NCBI GenBank assembly: GCA_004151065.3
Contig: NWUY0300004069.1
Span: forward strand, 12,635-23,363
From: Larix sibirica
Taxonomy: Eukaryota > Streptophyta > Pinopsida > Pinales > Pinaceae
DNA: 10,729 bases
Direction: 5' to 3'
Part shown: one piece after another, positions 8,570 to 10,729 of the stretch
Numbering within the stretch: the first letter of the stretch is position 1
Layout: each line of letters starts with the position of its first letter
Notes under the pieces: generated by a model
What the model was told of the DNA's origin: nothing
Databases searched by the model: none
What the model saw: only the letters and a program-made list of their open reading frames with translations
Program-made: the position numbers and the translations under genes

Positions 8570-9522
8570 CCCAGATATTTGGAAGGAAGGGAGATCTCCT
8601 GGAAACCCAAAATGCAGCATATGTTTCTTCTTGTAATCTTGGGGGTGTTAAAAAGGAAGATCTGGGATTTCTATTGATTTACCTCAAGCCCTGAAGCAAT
8701 GCCAAAATATAAAAGGCATTGCCAGATCTGTCTGGCCTCTTGAACGGATGGGTGACCCATCAACATCGTATCATCCATAAACTGCTGGTGAGTTTGACAG
8801 TCTGCTCGAGGACAAATGATGAGCCCCTGAAGATCATGATTTCCTTGCAAAGCCTTAATAGAACGACCCAATCCTTGAACCATGATAATGAAGAGGAAGG
8901 GAGACAAAGGGTCCCCTTGACGAATTACTCTAGAAGGTTTGAGTAATCCTGTGGGGGTCCCATTAGGAAGAATGGAGGATAAGGTAGAAGAAACTAAGTT
9001 CATAATCCATCTGACCCATTCATCCAAAAAACCAAAAGCTCCCAACATGGCTCTCATAAAGGACCAATTTAACTTATCATAGGCCTTAGCAATGTCAAGT
9101 TTCAGCATCATACCTGGGATTTTGTCTTTTTTGAGTGAATGAAGAACCTCATGAACCAGGATGATGCCATCCATAATTTGTCGTCCTTCAACAAAACCTG
9201 ATTGCTCAGGGGAGATGAGAGGGAGGATTGGCTTGAGGCGATTGGAAATCACTTTGGTCACAATTTTGTAGATCACATTACATAGGGCAATGGGGCGTAA
9301 CTTGTCATGGGAATCCGCACCTTCACACTTAGGGATGAGGGACATGAAAGTGGCATTGAACGCAGGGAGGATTTTCCCAGAGCATATAGAGGCTTCCACA
9401 ATTTCATAGACTTCCTCCTTAAGTAGATCCCAAAAAAAATGAAAAAATTAAGTAGTGAAGCCATCAAGACCTGGGGCTTTCCCATCAACCATTTGATGAA
9501 CAACATCTTCAACCTCAGTCAT
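8570..9522 (-). other. Reverse transcriptase domain of copy B ORF2
   Basis: One frame carries TEVEDVVHQMVDGKAPGLDG, FMSLIPKCEGADS, LRPIALCNVIYKIVTKV, PEQSGFVEGRQIMDGIILVH, MLKLDIAKAYDKLNW, RQGDPLSPFLFIIMVQGLGR, QQFMDDTMLMG (Asp codons 8775-8770) and KYLGTPLVDS. These are the ordered blocks of the LINE reverse transcriptase with both catalytic Asp positions kept. Stops are a TAA near 9451 in the GKAPG...FFH segment and a TAG at 8673-8671 between GLEVNQ and KSQIF. Further upstream, a TAG near 9580 stands where copy A has a CAA Gln codon. Confidence 0.92.
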
Positions 9523-10159
9523 AGATATAGGTCTTAGGAGAAGCTCATTCTGTTCCTGAGTGACCAAAGAAGGGATGTTCTAGGTAATCTTCTCAATATA
9601 CCCTCTTTTGTCCAAGGAGGATTCAGTCATAATATCTGGGAAGTAGTGGCTGAGCTCATCGACAATTTCCTCCCTAGTCTCCAATCTCTCACCATCCCTG
9701 CTCTTTAACTTGAGAATCCTGTTCTGCATTATGTTCTAGATGACAGAGTGGTGAAATAATTTAGTGTTCCTTTCCCCCTCATGGAGCCAGTTAACTCGGG
9801 AATTTTGTTTCCAAAGGATCTCTTCCTGACGTTCCCTTTCCAGCAAATTGGAATAGGTAATGGATTCCTCATCCTGCATTTCCGGAGTATAACCCGAAGC
9901 CATCCCTTTTTTTGGATTTCCTCTAGACGAGATTCCAAATCCTTTTTTCCTTCAATAATATTGCCAAATTCTTCCTTGTTCCATTTCTTGATTCTCTCCT
10001 TGAGAGTCTTCAGTTTTTGTTGAAATCGATACATGCTCCGACCTTCACCAAAGCTGAGTTCCTCCCGCCATTGAGTCACCTTCCCCTTAAAATCAAGATG
10101 ACCTAACCAGACATTTTCAAACCGAAAGGGATTTTTGAATTGAGATCCCAGCCCACTCC

Positions 10160-10729
10160 ACCAAAGTTCCACGAGCCAGTGATCCGACCCAGAAGCTGAA
10201 AGTATGGAGGAAGCAACCTCACTACCAGATTCCATTACCGACTCTGAAACCAGGAACCGATCAATACGTGATGCGATGTGGCGGTCACCTTGCCTTTTAT
10301 TGTTCCAAGTAAATCTCCCTTCCTCGGGGATAACATCAACAAGTTTCAGGGCCTCAATGGTATCTCTAAAGTGGCTGATCTCCATATCAAGGTGTTTCCC
10401 ACCTCCCTTTTTCTCTTCTAAGGAGGTGATGGGATTAAAATATCCTCCCAGAGTCCAGTGTTTGTTTCCCAGATCCGTCCCCATCCGCCTCAAGGATTCC
10501 AAAAGGCCAGTTTCTTTTGAGGGGTATGCGGGCCATAAACATTGGTTATCAAACCCGAGATTTGAAAGCCGATAACCTCGAAGTTAGTAGAGAGACTTCG
10601 ATGGTTCCCATGGAAGCCAGAAAGGGTAACTATGTTGGGATCCCACGGAATACCAAGCCCACCTGCCATACCTCTTGCATCAATACCCATAACCTCACAA
10701 TTCTTCCATATTTTCCTGCTCTTTTCCTG
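10160..10729 (-). other. APE-type endonuclease domain of copy B ORF2 (N-terminus outside window)
   Basis: The blocks, read on the - strand, are GMAGGLGIPWDP, LITNVYGPHTPQKKLAF, WTLGGYFNPITSLEEKKGGG, GRFTWNNKRQG, SRIDRFLVSE and SGSDHWLVELWW. The start of the domain (WNIRG and QETK blocks) lies beyond 10729. The catalytic Asp of GGDFN is Tyr (codon 10442-10440), while SRIDRF and SDH are intact. A one-base loss near 10501-10504 shifts the frame just after KKLAF. There are otherwise no stops here, so this is the best kept part of the copy. Confidence 0.9.

Larger units (their letters stand above)
6254..10729 (-). mobile_element. Plant L1-type LINE, copy B, decayed, runs off the window
   Basis: A second non-LTR element on the opposite strand, read from 10729 down to 6254. 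Order: most of the endonuclease, the linker, reverse transcriptase, thumb/connection, zf-RVT, RNase H of the RVT_3 type and a coding-like tail. ORF1 and the first endonuclease residues lie outside the window. It is homologous to copy A across endonuclease and reverse transcriptase (for example QQFMDDTMLMG against QQFVDDTVLMG), but diverged in both protein and DNA, so they are separate insertions or subfamilies rather than a recent inverted duplication. By hand count it has three frameshifts and about 17 in-frame stops. No poly(T) run, as an inverted poly(A) tail would give, is seen near 6254. Confidence 0.9.
6581..10729 (-). pseudogene. LINE ORF2 (endonuclease-RT-RNase H), broken, 5'-partial in window
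   Basis: The reading is continuous from the window edge (first full codon CAG at 10729) to a TGA at 6583-6581, with three single-base frameshifts. They lie near the A4 run at 10501-10504, the T7 run at 9907-9913 and the T6 run at 8139-8144 (top-strand bases). Four segments result: 10729-10504, 10502-9907, about 9906-8140 and about 8138-6581. Domains in order: endonuclease, linker (IKKWNKEEFGNI, then RQEEILWKQNSRVNWLHEGE), reverse transcriptase, connection (NWALVKWEVICSPKEQGG), zf-RVT and RNase H. Most in-frame stops are TAG, many where Gln or Trp is expected. The reading probably extends past 6581 into the tail annotated separately. The element encodes the enzyme for target-primed reverse transcription; this copy cannot make it whole. 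Confidence 0.9.

Noticed and set aside
9273-9512. 79-residue open frame on the - strand
   Set aside because: It is a shadow of the reverse transcriptase start; the true frame reads TEVEDVVHQMVDGKAPGL with one TAA.
10204-10575. 123-residue open frame on the + strand
   Set aside because: It is a shadow of the endonuclease domain of copy B on the - strand, which has clear motifs.
2381-10729. Whole region as a large inverted repeat or foldback element
   Set aside because: The two LINE copies are inverted but too diverged and of different extent; copy A lacks the segments that lie nearest the centre in copy B.
1-10729. CRISPR array, tRNA/rRNA genes, bacterial operon or phage genes
   Set aside because: No regularly spaced repeats, no cloverleaf or rRNA-like sequence noticed, and the coding content is wholly plant LINE type.

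Overview
The window looks like repeat-rich nuclear DNA of a seed plant. No intact protein-coding gene is visible. I see no tRNA, rRNA, CRISPR array or bacterial-style operon. The plant call rests on two decayed non-LTR retrotransposons (LINEs) of the plant L1 type: ORF1 with a DUF4283 domain and CCHC knuckle, ORF2 with APE-type endonuclease, reverse transcriptase, zf-RVT and RNase H. The style of these proteins and the depth of decay would fit a large repeat-laden genome such as a gymnosperm, but that narrower guess is weak.

Layout. Bases 1-628 are AT-rich non-coding DNA with an imperfect tandem duplication (274-459 and 466-602). Bases 629-931 hold a very worn LINE ORF1 (gag-like) fragment, visible only by following short stretches of similarity through two frame changes. 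Bases 932-2380 show no recognisable gene. Bases 2381-6252 are LINE copy A on the + strand: a broken ORF1, then a broken ORF2 that stops abruptly in the reverse transcriptase thumb/connection region. Base 6253 is a single undetermined base (N). Bases 6254-10729 are LINE copy B on the - strand: a coding-like C-terminal tail, RNase H, zf-RVT/connection, reverse transcriptase and endonuclease. Its endonuclease N-terminus and ORF1 lie beyond the window end.

The two LINEs are related but clearly diverged and point tail to tail at the N. Neither shows the 3' end and poly(A) tail expected of a LINE insertion, so the N position is either a rearrangement breakpoint or an assembly join.

Both copies are dead: about 24 in-frame stops in copy A and about 17 in copy B by hand count, several single-base frameshifts, and altered endonuclease, RNase H or zinc-knuckle residues. 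The reverse transcriptase F-x-D-D motif survives in both. Most stops are TAG at sites where CAG or (C)TGG is expected, as deamination of methylated cytosine in CHG context would produce. I found no convincing new biological system. The least explained item is the roughly 100-residue coding-like tail downstream of RNase H in copy B.
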